Origin: Flavobacteriia bacterium
Lineage (GTDB): Bacteria > Bacteroidota > Bacteroidia > Flavobacteriales_D > Crocinitomicaceae
Direction: 5' to 3'
Length of the DNA: 59,461 bases
NCBI GenBank assembly: GCA_009924735.1
Contig: RFQZ01000014.1
Coordinates: forward strand, 1-59,461
Below the pieces are notes generated by a model. It was not told the origin of the DNA. It saw only the letters and a program-made list of their open reading frames with translations, and did not search any database. The translations under genes were made by a program, and so were the position numbers. Below, piece after piece: positions 7,317 through 16,322 of this stretch (position 1 is its first letter; the number at the start of each line of letters is the position of its first letter).

Positions 7317-8708
7317 ATGACATACGACATCATTATCATTGGAACCGGTCCTGGTGGATACGTAGCAGCCATTCGTGCTTCTCAAATGGGGTTAAAAACC
7401 GCGGTAATTGAACGAGAATCTTTGGGGGGTATTTGTCTCAATTGGGGCTGTATACCCACAAAAGCCTTATTAAAAAGTGCACAGGTTTTTGAATACATAA
7501 ACCACGCTGCTGAGTACGGCATTCAAGTAAAAGAAGCCACTGCAGATTTTGACTCCGTCGTAAAACGATCCCGTGATGTTGCCCAAGGAATGAGTTCAGG
7601 TATTCAATACTTGATGAAAAAGAATAAAATCGATGTCATACAAGGTGATGCGATCCTTCAATCCGGAAAAAAAGTTTCTGTTAAAGACGCTTCAGGTGTT
7701 TCTACAGTATACACTGCAAGCAAAGGGGTAATCATCGCTACAGGTGCACGCTCCAGAGAATTGCCAAACGTACCTCAAGATGGCGTTAAAGTCTTTGGAT
7801 ACCGTCAAGCGATGACATTGCCTAAACTTCCAAAAAAATTGGTAGTGGTTGGATCAGGTGCCATTGGCGTTGAGTTCGCATATTTTTACAATGCCATGGG
7901 AACGGAAGTTACCATCGTTGAATTCATGCCTAACATTGTCCCGGTTGAAGACATCGAGGTATCCAAGCAATTGGAAAAATCTTTCAAAAAATCAGGCATC
8001 AAAATTATGACAGAAGCCACCGTGGAACATGTGGACACTACAGGTAAAGGATGTATTGTTACCGTTAAATCGGCAAAAGGCGAAGAGAAAATTGAGTGTG
8101 ACGTAGTTTTGTCTGCGGCAGGAATACAAGCCAACCTAGAGCATATAGGTTTGGAGGAAATCGGAATCATTCAGGACAAAGGAAAGATCATGGTAGATGA
8201 CTTTTACCAAACGAACATTCCAGGTTATTTCGCCATCGGTGATATCGTTCCAGGTCCAGCCTTGGCACACGTTGCTTCGGCAGAAGGAATCATCTGTGTT
8301 GAAAAAATTGCAGGTCATCACCCTGAACCTTTAGATTACGGAAACATCCCAGGCTGTACGTATTGCAACCCAGAAGTTGCCTCTGTAGGAATGACCGAAA
8401 AAGCGGCCAAAGATGCAGGACATGACATCAAAGTAGGTAAATTTCCTTTCTCTGCGTCAGGTAAAGCAAGTGCTGCAGGCGCGAAAGATGGTTTTGTAAA
8501 ATTGATCTTTGATGCCAAATATGGCGAATTGTTGGGCGCACACATGATTGGAGCGAATGTTACTGAAATGATTGCAGAAATTGTCGCAGTACGCAAATTG
8601 GAGACCACGGGTATGGATTTAATTAAAACCGTTCACCCACACCCAACCATGTCTGAAGCGATCATGGAGGCTGCAGCTGCAGCCTACGGAGAGGTGATCC
8701 ATTTATAG
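7317..8708 (+). CDS. lpdA: Dihydrolipoyl dehydrogenase (E3)
   Basis: FAD-dependent enzyme that reoxidises dihydrolipoamide on the E2 subunits of pyruvate, 2-oxoglutarate and branched-chain 2-oxoacid dehydrogenases and on glycine-cleavage H protein, passing electrons to NAD. At 463 residues it has standard length. The FAD motif GTGPGGYVAAIRA lies at 9-21, the redox disulfide GGICLNWGCIPTKALL gives Cys40 and Cys45, the NAD motif GSGAIGVEFAYFY follows mid-protein, and the catalytic HPHPTMSEA is near the C-terminus. All key residues are intact. The stop codon shares one base with the GTG start of the next gene. A lone E2 gene at 54713 could be one of its partners. Confidence 0.97.
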   Translation: MTYDIIIIGTGPGGYVAAIRASQMGLKTAVIERESLGGICLNWGCIPTKALLKSAQVFEYINHAAEYGIQVKEATADFDSVVKRSRDVAQGMSSGIQYLMKKNKIDVIQGDAILQSGKKVSVKDASGVSTVYTASKGVIIATGARSRELPNVPQDGVKVFGYRQAMTLPKLPKKLVVVGSGAIGVEFAYFYNAMGTEVTIVEFMPNIVPVEDIEVSKQLEKSFKKSGIKIMTEATVEHVDTTGKGCIVTVKSAKGEEKIECDVVLSAAGIQANLEHIGLEEIGIIQDKGKIMVDDFYQTNIPGYFAIGDIVPGPALAHVASAEGIICVEKIAGHHPEPLDYGNIPGCTYCNPEVASVGMTEKAAKDAGHDIKVGKFPFSASGKASAAGAKDGFVKLIFDAKYGELLGAHMIGANVTEMIAEIVAVRKLETTGMDLIKTVHPHPTMSEAIMEAAAAAYGEVIHL

Positions 8709-9118
8709 TGAGAATACTCAGGTTGATTGTAGGATTGCTCATCGGATTAGCCCTGGGCGCTCTGTTGAATGGACTGATCATCACCTTGGGATTGGAGGTA
8801 TTTCCCCTGCCAAAAGGTGTGAATTTCGAGACCGCTGAAGGTAAACACAATTTTCAGTACCTCAAACCCCTTCATTTCCTCTTTCCTTTCTTAGCCCATG
8901 CATTGGGTACGTTTTTCGGCGTGTTGATTTCTTTATTCATATCGAAGCGATTCAGGTTATTTTTAACCTTCATTATCTCTACCTTGTTTTTCCTGGGTGG
9001 ACTCAGCATGGTATTATCGCTGGATGCACCTCAGTGGTTCAACCTAACCGACCTCACCTTGGCTTATTTCCCGATGGGATTCATGGCGTATCGGATGAAA
9101 CGTGCTAGAAAGGCATAA
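8708..9118 (+). CDS. Small four-helix membrane protein, unknown function
   Basis: A 136-residue protein with four probable membrane segments (about residues 4-30, 55-78, 85-103 and 112-128) and a basic C-terminus RMKRARKA. The GTG start at 8708 overlaps the lpdA stop by one base (TAGTG), so it is translationally coupled to lpdA; no internal ATG gives a better start. I recognise no domain. Coupling to lpdA is probably a matter of genome compactness rather than shared function. Confidence 0.7.
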   Translation: MRILRLIVGLLIGLALGALLNGLIITLGLEVFPLPKGVNFETAEGKHNFQYLKPLHFLFPFLAHALGTFFGVLISLFISKRFRLFLTFIISTLFFLGGLSMVLSLDAPQWFNLTDLTLAYFPMGFMAYRMKRARKA

Positions 9119-9259
9119 TTTACGTCGGAAAAGGACTGAAAACTGACATTACGTCACGATAAAACGCCTCAATTCAATTATTTTGTCAGTAGAAATGCCT
9201 TACATCCGCGTGGCATATAAATTGACTTCGGGGGACGTCGAATTACAAAAATATTAAAA

Positions 9260-11164
9260 ATGGCAAAAATTATTGGAATTGATTTAGGTACAACAAACTC
9301 TTGTGTATCGGTCATGGAAGGAAACGAACCCGTAGTAATTACAAATGCAGAAGGAAAAAGAACAACCCCTTCCATCGTAGCATTTGTTGAAGGCGGAGAA
9401 AGAAAAGTAGGAGACCCTGCAAAAAGACAGGCAATCACGAATCCTACAAAAACCATTTATTCTATCAAAAGATTTATGGGAACAAGCTTTGACGAAAGTA
9501 AAACGGAAACTACACGCGTACCTTACCAAGTAGTGAAAGGTGAAAACAATACCCCAAGGGTGAAAATAGACGACCGCTTGTATTCTCCCCAAGAAATCTC
9601 TGCAATCATTCTTCAAAAAATGAAGAAAACAGCTGAAGATTATTTAGGACAAGAAGTTACAGAAGCAGTGGTAACCGTTCCTGCTTACTTTAATGACGCG
9701 CAAAGACAAGCTACGAAGGAAGCAGGTGAAATTGCTGGGTTGACCATCAAAAGAATCATCAATGAGCCCACCGCAGCTGCTTTGGCATACGGACTTGACA
9801 AAAAAGGAATCGACCAAAAAATTGTTGTCTTTGACTTCGGAGGAGGAACGCATGACGTTTCCATCTTGGAACTTGGAGATGGCGTTTTTGAAGTATTGGC
9901 TACAGATGGAGATACACACTTAGGTGGAGACGACGTCGACAATGCAATCATCAATTGGTTGGCAGAAGAGTTTGAGAAAGAAGAAAACCTTGACCTTCGC
10001 AAAGACCCAATGGCACTTCAACGCTTAAAAGAAGCTGCTGAAAAAGCTAAAATTGAATTGTCTTCTACCACATCAAGTGAGATCAACTTGCCTTACATCA
10101 TGCCGGTGAATGGGATTCCTAAACACTTGGTTAGAACCTTACAACGTTCAAAATTCGAACAATTGATTTCTGACATCGTGGAAAGAACCATCGCACCTTG
10201 CCGTACCGCGTTGAAAAATGCAGGGTTGACTGCAAAAGACATCGATGAAATCATCCTAGTGGGTGGATCAACCAGAATTCCTGTAATCCAAGACGCAGTT
10301 GAAAGATTCTTCGGAAAAGCACCTTCAAAAGGTGTGAATCCAGATGAAGTAGTTGCCATAGGTGCTGCCATCCAAGGAGGCGTATTGACAGGAGAAGTGA
10401 AAGATGTATTGCTTTTAGACGTGATTCCATTGTCTTTGGGAATTGAAACCATGGGAGGTGTATTCACCAAATTAATTGAAGCGAATACCACCATTCCTAC
10501 CAAGAAATCAGAGGTTTTCTCTACCGCAGCAGACAACCAACCTTCGGTAGAAATCCATGTACTACAAGGAGAACGCTCCATGGCGGGTGACAACAAAACC
10601 CTAGGTAGGTTCCAACTTTCTGACATTCCACCTTCACCGAGAGGCGTTCCTCAAATTGAGGTGTCTTTTGACATCGATGCAAATGGTATCATGAACATTT
10701 CTGCAAAAGACAAAGGAACCGGAAAAGTTCAATCCATTAAAATTGAATCTAAATCTGGTCTTACCGATGAGGAAATCGAAAAAATGAAAGCCGAAGCGCA
10801 AGCGAATGCGGAGTCCGACAAAAAGAAACGCGACGAAGTGGAATTGATCAACAAAGCCGATTCAACCATCTTCCAAACGGAAAGACAATTGAAGGAGTAT
10901 GGCGACAAAATTCCTGCGAACAAAAAGCAATTGATTGAAGATGCGCTTGACGAATTGAAAAAAGAATTTGAAGCGAAAAACATCGAAAATCTTGACCCAG
11001 CGATTGAGAAATTAAATAAGGTTTTCCAAGATGCTTCGCAAGAAATGTACAATGCCGCAAATACGCAAGGTGAAAATCCTGCCGGCAATGAAACGCAAGC
11101 GGATACAAATTCACAAGACGAGGTAACAGACGTTGACTTTGAGGAAGTGAATGATAAAAAATAA
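9260..11164 (+). CDS. dnaK: Molecular chaperone DnaK (Hsp70)
   Basis: Full-length Hsp70 of 634 residues that binds exposed hydrophobic peptides and cycles with ATP, DnaJ and GrpE. The nucleotide domain has [16 protein letters not shown] near the N-terminus, the adenosine loop [12 protein letters not shown] and [10 protein letters not shown]. The substrate-binding domain starts near residue 390 and the lid ends in a low-complexity N/Q/D tail terminating in [12 protein letters not shown], typical of DnaK. It stands alone: dnaJ and grpE are not beside it. The 141 bases upstream carry no CIRCE-like inverted repeat that I can see. A strong terminator follows 22 bases after the stop. Confidence 0.98.
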   Translation: MAKIIGIDLGTTNSCVSVMEGNEPVVITNAEGKRTTPSIVAFVEGGERKVGDPAKRQAITNPTKTIYSIKRFMGTSFDESKTETTRVPYQVVKGENNTPRVKIDDRLYSPQEISAIILQKMKKTAEDYLGQEVTEAVVTVPAYFNDAQRQATKEAGEIAGLTIKRIINEPTAAALAYGLDKKGIDQKIVVFDFGGGTHDVSILELGDGVFEVLATDGDTHLGGDDVDNAIINWLAEEFEKEENLDLRKDPMALQRLKEAAEKAKIELSSTTSSEINLPYIMPVNGIPKHLVRTLQRSKFEQLISDIVERTIAPCRTALKNAGLTAKDIDEIILVGGSTRIPVIQDAVERFFGKAPSKGVNPDEVVAIGAAIQGGVLTGEVKDVLLLDVIPLSLGIETMGGVFTKLIEANTTIPTKKSEVFSTAADNQPSVEIHVLQGERSMAGDNKTLGRFQLSDIPPSPRGVPQIEVSFDIDANGIMNISAKDKGTGKVQSIKIESKSGLTDEEIEKMKAEAQANAESDKKKRDEVELINKADSTIFQTERQLKEYGDKIPANKKQLIEDALDELKKEFEAKNIENLDPAIEKLNKVFQDASQEMYNAANTQGENPAGNETQADTNSQDEVTDVDFEEVNDKK

Positions 11165-11186
11165 GTTTCGCGTTTGACGCATTCTT

Positions 11187-11212
11187 AAAGGGCCCAATTC
11201 GGGCCCTTTTTT
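11187..11212 (+). terminator. Intrinsic terminator of dnaK
   Basis: AAAGGGCCC, loop AATTC, GGGCCCTTT and a T tail: a perfect nine-base-pair stem with U-tract, 22 bases beyond the dnaK stop codon. It is the clearest terminator in the window. Confidence 0.92.
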
Positions 11213-11228
11213 ATTTCGCAGAAATGCT

Positions 11229-11236
11229 TATCTTCG
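11229..11236 (+). promoter_or_regulatory. -7 promoter box abutting a start codon
   Basis: TATCTTCG, one mismatch to TAnnTTTG, ends three bases before the ATG at 11240. Because the dnaK terminator lies just upstream, the hydrolase needs its own promoter, and this box would give a leaderless transcript. Confidence 0.5.
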
Positions 11237-11239
11237 CGT

Positions 11240-12016
11240 ATGCTTTACCACAAGATTATACGCCACGAGAACAGCCAGGAATGGACTGTTTTTGTGCACG
11301 GTGCAGGCGGAAGCTCTGCCGTATGGTTTAAGCAAATCAAAGAATTTTCAGAACATTTCAATGTGTTGCTTCTCGACCTACGAGGTCACGGGAAATCCAA
11401 AGAATTGAAAAGTCCTTCCAATTATTCCTTTGAAATGATTGCCAATGATGTTGTCCAAGTGGTTAAACACAACAACATCTCTGAAGCACATTTTGTTGGC
11501 GTATCTATGGGAACCATTGTCATCAATCAAATTCATGTATTGTATCCACAACTGGTGAAATCCATGATTTTTTCAGGTGCCATCACCCGTCTCAACATCA
11601 AATCGCGCTTGTTGCTTCGCATGGGGCGCATCCTAAATCCCATTTTACCTTACATGGCACTGTACCGTTTGCTTGCGCAAATATTGATGCCTAAAAAGAA
11701 CCACAAAAATTCACGCATGCTGTTCATTAACGAGGCGAAATCCTTGATGCACCATGAATTTAACCGCTGGTTTAAATTGACCGCTAGGCTAACGAAATAC
11801 CTGAACTATCTTCAATCCCAAGAAGTCCAAACCAAAGGACTTTATGTCATGGGTAGCGAGGACCACTTGTTTCTTGGGCCTGCACGAGAAATCGTAGAAA
11901 GAAACGAAAATTTTATCTTAGAAGTGGTTCCCAATTGCGGTCATGTGGTAAATGTAGAGCGCGCGGAAGCTTTTAACCGTGTCTCCATCGCATTTATTTA
12001 CGACCTCGCTAAATGA
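11240..12016 (+). CDS. Alpha/beta hydrolase
   Basis: A 258-residue hydrolase of the alpha/beta fold. The oxyanion motif HGAGGSS is at 20-26, the strand-turn DLRGHGKS at about 46-53, the nucleophile elbow GVSMGT gives Ser89, the acid is likely in MGSEDHLF (about residue 207), and the base His is in NCGHVVNVERAEAFN (about 234). All three catalytic positions are present. No signal peptide is seen, so it is probably cytoplasmic; the substrate cannot be predicted. Its last four bases overlap the next gene (ATGA). Confidence 0.88.
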   Translation: MLYHKIIRHENSQEWTVFVHGAGGSSAVWFKQIKEFSEHFNVLLLDLRGHGKSKELKSPSNYSFEMIANDVVQVVKHNNISEAHFVGVSMGTIVINQIHVLYPQLVKSMIFSGAITRLNIKSRLLLRMGRILNPILPYMALYRLLAQILMPKKNHKNSRMLFINEAKSLMHHEFNRWFKLTARLTKYLNYLQSQEVQTKGLYVMGSEDHLFLGPAREIVERNENFILEVVPNCGHVVNVERAEAFNRVSIAFIYDLAK

Positions 12017-12237
12017 TTTTTCCGCAATTCAGGAAACACCAATCCGGTAAAAATTTCTACACCCTCCATTCCCTAACAGATTTTGAAGAAATTCAAATCA
12101 TGGGTCAGAAAACCTTAAGACATACCCTACAAGCCAAGACGTATTTTGAAAAGGTGCAAATTCAAGACATGATTGCTTGTCACCCACCCTACCTACTTTG
12201 TACCGAAGACGAAATACAGAAGCATTTGAAAGGCTAA
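12013..12237 (+). CDS. Small conserved-looking protein, unknown function
   Basis: A 74-residue basic protein without signal peptide or membrane segment, starting [16 protein letters not shown]. It overlaps the upstream hydrolase by four bases (ATGA), which supports it being a real, coupled gene. Secondary structure would be mixed beta/alpha. I recognise no domain and assign no function. Confidence 0.7.
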   Translation: MIFPQFRKHQSGKNFYTLHSLTDFEEIQIMGQKTLRHTLQAKTYFEKVQIQDMIACHPPYLLCTEDEIQKHLKG

Positions 12238-12268
12238 AATTCTTACTTTTACACGGTTAAATTATATC

Positions 12269-15200
12269 ATGGAAACAGCTACACCTTACATTCCCAAAAA
12301 CAAAATAAGAATTGTTACAGCAGCATCCCTTTTTGATGGACACGATGCAGCCATTAACATCATGCGAAGGATCATTCAAGCGACGGGATGCGAAGTCATT
12401 CACCTAGGCCACGACCGCTCTGTAGAAGAAGTGGTAAACTGTGCCATTCAAGAAGATGCCCAAGCGATTGCGATGACATCCTATCAAGGGGGACACATGG
12501 AATATTTCAAATTCATGCACGATCTTTTGGCGGAAAAAGGCGCTCCACAAATCAAGATATTTGGCGGAGGAGGCGGTACCATTCTACCTTCGGAAATCAA
12601 AGAATTACAAGATTACGGAATCACCAGAATTTACCATCCAGACGATGGCAGAACGATGGGATTACAAGGAATGATCAATGACCTCATTGAACAATGTGAC
12701 TTCCCTGTTGGGGATCATTTGAGCGACGAAGCAGAAAAAATTAAACACAAAGATGTACCTGCCATCGCGCGATTGATTTCCGCAGCCGAAAATTTTGCCA
12801 CGGAAAACACAGACCTTTTAACCAACATCCGGACCGAAGCCGCACTGAAAAAAATACCCGTTCTTGGCATTACAGGAACCGGAGGTTCTGGAAAATCATC
12901 CTTGGTTGATGAACTTGTTCGCAGGTTCCTCATTGACTTCAAAGACAAGCAGATTGCAGTGGTTTCCGTGGATCCTTCCAAACGTAAAACAGGAGGGGCC
13001 TTGTTGGGTGACCGCATCCGAATGAATTCCATTAAAAGTGACCGTGTCTATATGCGATCCTTGGCTACCCGTCAATCCAACTTAGCACTTTCCAAGCACG
13101 TTGCCGAAGCCATTGGCATTTTGAAAGTAGCGAACTATGACTTGATCATCTTGGAAACCTCAGGCATTGGACAGTCCGATACAGAAATCTTGGACCACAG
13201 TGATGTTTCCTTGTATGTAATGACCCCTGAATACGGTGCGGCTACACAACTCGAGAAAATCGACATGTTGGACTTTGCCGACGTCATTGCCCTTAACAAA
13301 TTCGATAAACGAGGCGCCCTCGATGCCTTGCGTGACGTTCGAAAACAATACCAAAGAAACCACAACTTGTGGAACCTAAATGTAGACCAAATGCCTGTCC
13401 ATGGGACCATTGCCTCCCAATTCAACGACCCGGGGATGAATACCTTGTACAAAGTCCTCATGGATAAAGTGGTAGAGAAAACGGGAACCAACCTAAACAG
13501 CACTTTTGAAATTACGCAGGAGATGTCTGAGAAAATTTTCGTCATCCCACCAGACCGAACGAGGTACCTCTCGGAAATTTCTGAGAACAACCGAAGTTAT
13601 GACCTTTGGGTAAATCGACAAGTGAAAGTGGCTGAAAACCTATATGGCTTGCAACGCTCCATCGATTCCATATCGAATTCTGCATTGGAGGACAAAGACC
13701 GATTGGTAAAAGGACTCAGCGAAGCCTTTGCCGCTGAAAAATTGAATTTCGACCCTAAAAACTGGGAAATCATCCAACATTGGGAAGCCAAGAAACAAAC
13801 CTTCAAGAATCCTTTGTATGAATTCAAGGTTCGCGACAAGGTTCTTTCGATCGAAACCCACACAGAATCACTTTCACATTCTCAAATTCCAAAAGTATCC
13901 TCTCCAAAATACAACAGCTGGGGCGATGTTTTGCGATGGGTTTTACAAGAAAACTACCCGGGTGAGTTTCCTTATACCGCTGGTTTGTTTCCATTTAAAC
14001 GGGAAGGCGAAGATCCCACGCGTATGTTTGCAGGCGAGGGAGGTCCCGAACGCACCAACAAACGCTTCCATTATGTCAGTTTAGGCATGCCGGCAAAAAG
14101 ACTTTCCACTGCTTTTGACTCCGTCACCCTTTACGGCAACGACCCTGCCATTCGGCCAGACATTTATGGTAAAATCGGAAATTCAGGCGTATCCATTTGT
14201 TGTTTAGACGATGCCAAAAAATTGTACTCAGGTTTCGACTTGAGCCACCCAGCGACCTCGGTTTCAATGACCATCAACGGTCCGGCTCCGATGCTCCTAG
14301 CCTATTTCATGAATGCTGCCATCGACCAAAATTGTGAGAAGTACATTCGAGCCAATGGTTTGGAGGAGGAAACAGAAGCTAAAATCACGGCAATCTACGC
14401 GGAACTTGGCACTGCGCGACCAAAATATCAAGGCGAGTTACCCGAAGGAAACGATGGATTGGGACTGATGCTTTTGGGCGTTACCGGAGACAAAGTCTTA
14501 CCCCTAGACACCTACAACCAAATTAAATCCGATACCCTTAAACAAGTAAGGGGAACCGTTCAGGCGGACATCTTAAAGGAAGACCAGGCACAAAACACCT
14601 GTATTTTCTCCACTGAATTCGCATTGCGACTGATGGGTGACGTGCAACAATATTTCATAGCCCAAGGCGTCCGTAATTTCTATTCTGTATCGATCTCCGG
14701 GTATCACATTGCTGAAGCGGGTGCAAATCCAATTACACAATTGGCGTTCACCTTGGCCAATGGGTTTACCTATGTTGAGTATTACCTCAGCAGGGGAATG
14801 GACATCAATGACTTCGGACCGAATTTATCTTTCTTCTTTTCGAATGGAATTGACCCAGAATACGCGGTAATTGGACGTGTGGCTCGAAGAATTTGGGCAA
14901 AGGCCTTGGCGAAAAAATACGGGGCAAATCCACGGGCGCAAATGTTGAAATACCACATCCAAACTTCTGGGCGGTCCCTTCATGCCCAAGAGATTGATTT
15001 TAACGACATCCGAACGACCCTTCAAGCGCTTTATGCGATTTACGACAATTGCAATTCGCTTCATACCAATGCGTATGACGAAGCCATTACCACCCCGACC
15101 GAGGAGTCGGTAAGACGTGCGATGGCCATTCAGTTGATCATCAACCGTGAGCTTGGGCTGGCAAAAAATGAAAATCCTTTGCAAGGTTCGTTCATCATTG

Positions 15201-15649
15201 AAGAAATGACCGATTTGGTAGAACAAGCGGTACTCACTGAGTTTGACAGAATCACAGAGCGAGGAGGGGTTTTGGGCGCCATGGAAACCATGTACCAACG
15301 TTCAAAAATCCAAGAAGAATCTTTGTATTATGAAACCCTAAAACACAACGGAGATTTCCCAATCATCGGAGTGAATACTTTCTTAAGTTCAAAAGGATCT
15401 CCGACCATGCTTCCCAAAGAAGTGATTCGCGCCACGGAAGAGGAAAAACAATACCAAATTCAGATGTTAAGTGCCTTGCAGAATGCCAATCCGGACCTCA
15501 CCAAAGAAGGATTGAGAAACATTCAGAATGCAGCCATATTGAATAAAAACATGTTTGAAGTATTGATGGAAACCTGTAAACAAGCCTCCTTAGGTCAAAT
15601 TACAGAAGCATTGTTTGAAGTCGGTGGACAGTACCGAAGGAATATGTAA
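12269..15649 (+). CDS. icmF: Fused isobutyryl-CoA mutase (IcmF type)
   Basis: Adenosylcobalamin-dependent acyl-CoA mutase interconverting isobutyryl-CoA and n-butyryl-CoA, with its own G-protein chaperone. At 1126 residues it has the IcmF order: B12-binding domain (about 14-150, with [12 protein letters not shown] supplying the cobalt-ligand His), MeaB-like GTPase (about 190-410: P-loop [19 protein letters not shown], guanine motif NKFD) and the mutase barrel (about 540-1126), with [20 protein letters not shown] and [15 protein letters not shown]. Separate methylmalonyl-CoA mutases do not have this fusion. Some IcmF relatives act on pivalyl- or isovaleryl-CoA, so exact substrate is less certain. 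Transcribed alone; a repeat-bearing spacer follows. Confidence 0.95.
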   Translation: METATPYIPKNKIRIVTAASLFDGHDAAINIMRRIIQATGCEVIHLGHDRSVEEVVNCAIQEDAQAIAMTSYQGGHMEYFKFMHDLLAEKGAPQIKIFGGGGGTILPSEIKELQDYGITRIYHPDDGRTMGLQGMINDLIEQCDFPVGDHLSDEAEKIKHKDVPAIARLISAAENFATENTDLLTNIRTEAALKKIPVLGITGTGGSGKSSLVDELVRRFLIDFKDKQIAVVSVDPSKRKTGGALLGDRIRMNSIKSDRVYMRSLATRQSNLALSKHVAEAIGILKVANYDLIILETSGIGQSDTEILDHSDVSLYVMTPEYGAATQLEKIDMLDFADVIALNKFDKRGALDALRDVRKQYQRNHNLWNLNVDQMPVHGTIASQFNDPGMNTLYKVLMDKVVEKTGTNLNSTFEITQEMSEKIFVIPPDRTRYLSEISENNRSYDLWVNRQVKVAENLYGLQRSIDSISNSALEDKDRLVKGLSEAFAAEKLNFDPKNWEIIQHWEAKKQTFKNPLYEFKVRDKVLSIETHTESLSHSQIPKVSSPKYNSWGDVLRWVLQENYPGEFPYTAGLFPFKREGEDPTRMFAGEGGPERTNKRFHYVSLGMPAKRLSTAFDSVTLYGNDPAIRPDIYGKIGNSGVSICCLDDAKKLYSGFDLSHPATSVSMTINGPAPMLLAYFMNAAIDQNCEKYIRANGLEEETEAKITAIYAELGTARPKYQGELPEGNDGLGLMLLGVTGDKVLPLDTYNQIKSDTLKQVRGTVQADILKEDQAQNTCIFSTEFALRLMGDVQQYFIAQGVRNFYSVSISGYHIAEAGANPITQLAFTLANGFTYVEYYLSRGMDINDFGPNLSFFFSNGIDPEYAVIGRVARRIWAKALAKKYGANPRAQMLKYHIQTSGRSLHAQEIDFNDIRTTLQALYAIYDNCNSLHTNAYDEAITTPTEESVRRAMAIQLIINRELGLAKNENPLQGSFIIEEMTDLVEQAVLTEFDRITERGGVLGAMETMYQRSKIQEESLYYETLKHNGDFPIIGVNTFLSSKGSPTMLPKEVIRATEEEKQYQIQMLSALQNANPDLTKEGLRNIQNAAILNKNMFEVLMETCKQASLGQITEALFEVGGQYRRNM

Positions 15650-15660
15650 GTTCAACTTCA

Positions 15661-15732
15661 TTTTTTTCGTCTTCGGAAGAAACTTTATTAAATAATATGC
15701 TTTTTTTCGTCCGTGGAAGAAATTTTATTAAA
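15661..15732. repeat. Two 32-base direct repeats at a 40-base period
   Basis: Units at 15661-15692 and 15701-15732 agree at 28 of 32 positions. Each starts with seven T then CGT, has GGAAGAAA in the middle and ends TTTATTAAA. The spacers differ. The pair lies between the icmF stop and the Smr-gene promoter. Only two copies are present and they are not CRISPR-like. It may be an operator pair or a local duplication. Confidence 0.8.
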
Positions 15733-15767
15733 GATTTAATTCCTAAAGGGTTTTGGTAGTTACTGTA

Positions 15768-15805
15768 GTTTTAACCTTAAGCGGCTTGAAGTTGTTTTAA
15801 CCTTA
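15768..15805 (+). promoter_or_regulatory. Direct repeat GTTTTAACCTTA overlapping a promoter
   Basis: The exact 12-mer GTTTTAACCTTA occurs at 15768-15779 and again at 15794-15805, 26 bases apart. The second copy runs into the -7 box of the Smr-domain gene. The position suggests a regulator-binding site, but no regulator is identified. Confidence 0.45.
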
Positions 15806-15811
15806 CCTTTG
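15804..15811 (+). promoter_or_regulatory. -7 promoter box abutting the Smr-gene start
   Basis: TACCTTTG, an exact TAnnTTTG match, ends four bases before the ATG at 15816, implying a leaderless transcript. Confidence 0.55.
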
Positions 15812-15815
15812 TGTC

Positions 15816-16322
15816 ATGCAATTCAGTACTGGCGAATGGGTTTCATTGTTGCATGAAACGGGAAAATTTGAATTCTTGCGAATGGATGCTTTCCACGCCA
15901 TTGTTCGCGATGAGATGGGTTTTGAGCGCAAGGTCGAAAGGAAATTCCTGGTGAAAAGACAACCGATGTCAGGTGGGGTTGTGCTAAAGGACAACGTATC
16001 CCAAAAACAGCCTTCCAAAACGGTTGAAACCCCCAAAAGCATTGACCTTCATGCAGATGCATTAAACCTAGATCATTTGCCTCCACATCGCTTACTCGAA
16101 GAACAGTTGGCCCATTGCAAGCGATTCTTAAACGAAGCCATTCAAAAGCGCATCCCAAAAGTTTTGATCATTCATGGCGTTGGCGAAGGGGTTTTGCGGC
16201 AATCCATTCGTGCCATGCTAAAGCATAAAAAAGGCATCCGTTGCCACGATGCAAATTATTCCCAAAAAGGCGTTGGTAGTACCTTGGTAGAAATTCAAGT
16301 GAATTCGGCTGAGCGACTCTAG
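15816..16322 (+). CDS. Smr-domain protein
   Basis: A 168-residue protein. Residues 1-50 look like a small beta domain, followed by a linker, and the C-terminal half is an Smr (small MutS-related) domain with its two hallmarks: DLHADAL (77-83) and HGVGEGVLR (120-128). Smr domains are nucleases acting on DNA or RNA, as in MutS2 C-termini. The layout resembles Bacteroidota DUF2027-Smr proteins but is shorter. The substrate is not predictable. It converges on the neighbouring minus-strand gene and both stop within the same four bases CTAG. Confidence 0.85.
   Translation: MQFSTGEWVSLLHETGKFEFLRMDAFHAIVRDEMGFERKVERKFLVKRQPMSGGVVLKDNVSQKQPSKTVETPKSIDLHADALNLDHLPPHRLLEEQLAHCKRFLNEAIQKRIPKVLIIHGVGEGVLRQSIRAMLKHKKGIRCHDANYSQKGVGSTLVEIQVNSAERL

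Noticed and set aside
9119..9259. Possible heat-shock operator upstream of dnaK
   Set aside because: No CIRCE-type inverted repeat is visible, and a promoter guess from TTTG at 9182 and TACATCCG at 9201 has poor sequence and spacing.
10093..10626. Long open frame of 177 codons on the strand opposite dnaK
   Set aside because: It lies wholly inside dnaK, has no recognisable protein features and reflects codon use of the real gene; similar antisense frames occur opposite icmF, the E2 gene and purL.
13135..13590. 151-codon minus-strand frame inside icmF
   Set aside because: Antisense to the conserved GTPase domain of icmF, with no promoter and no protein-like composition.
14825..15298. 157-codon minus-strand frame inside icmF
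   Set aside because: Antisense to the mutase domain; treated as a shadow of the coding strand.
15661..15732. Possible CRISPR remnant
   Set aside because: Only two imperfect AT-rich units with an eight-base spacer and no cas genes; kept only as a direct repeat.
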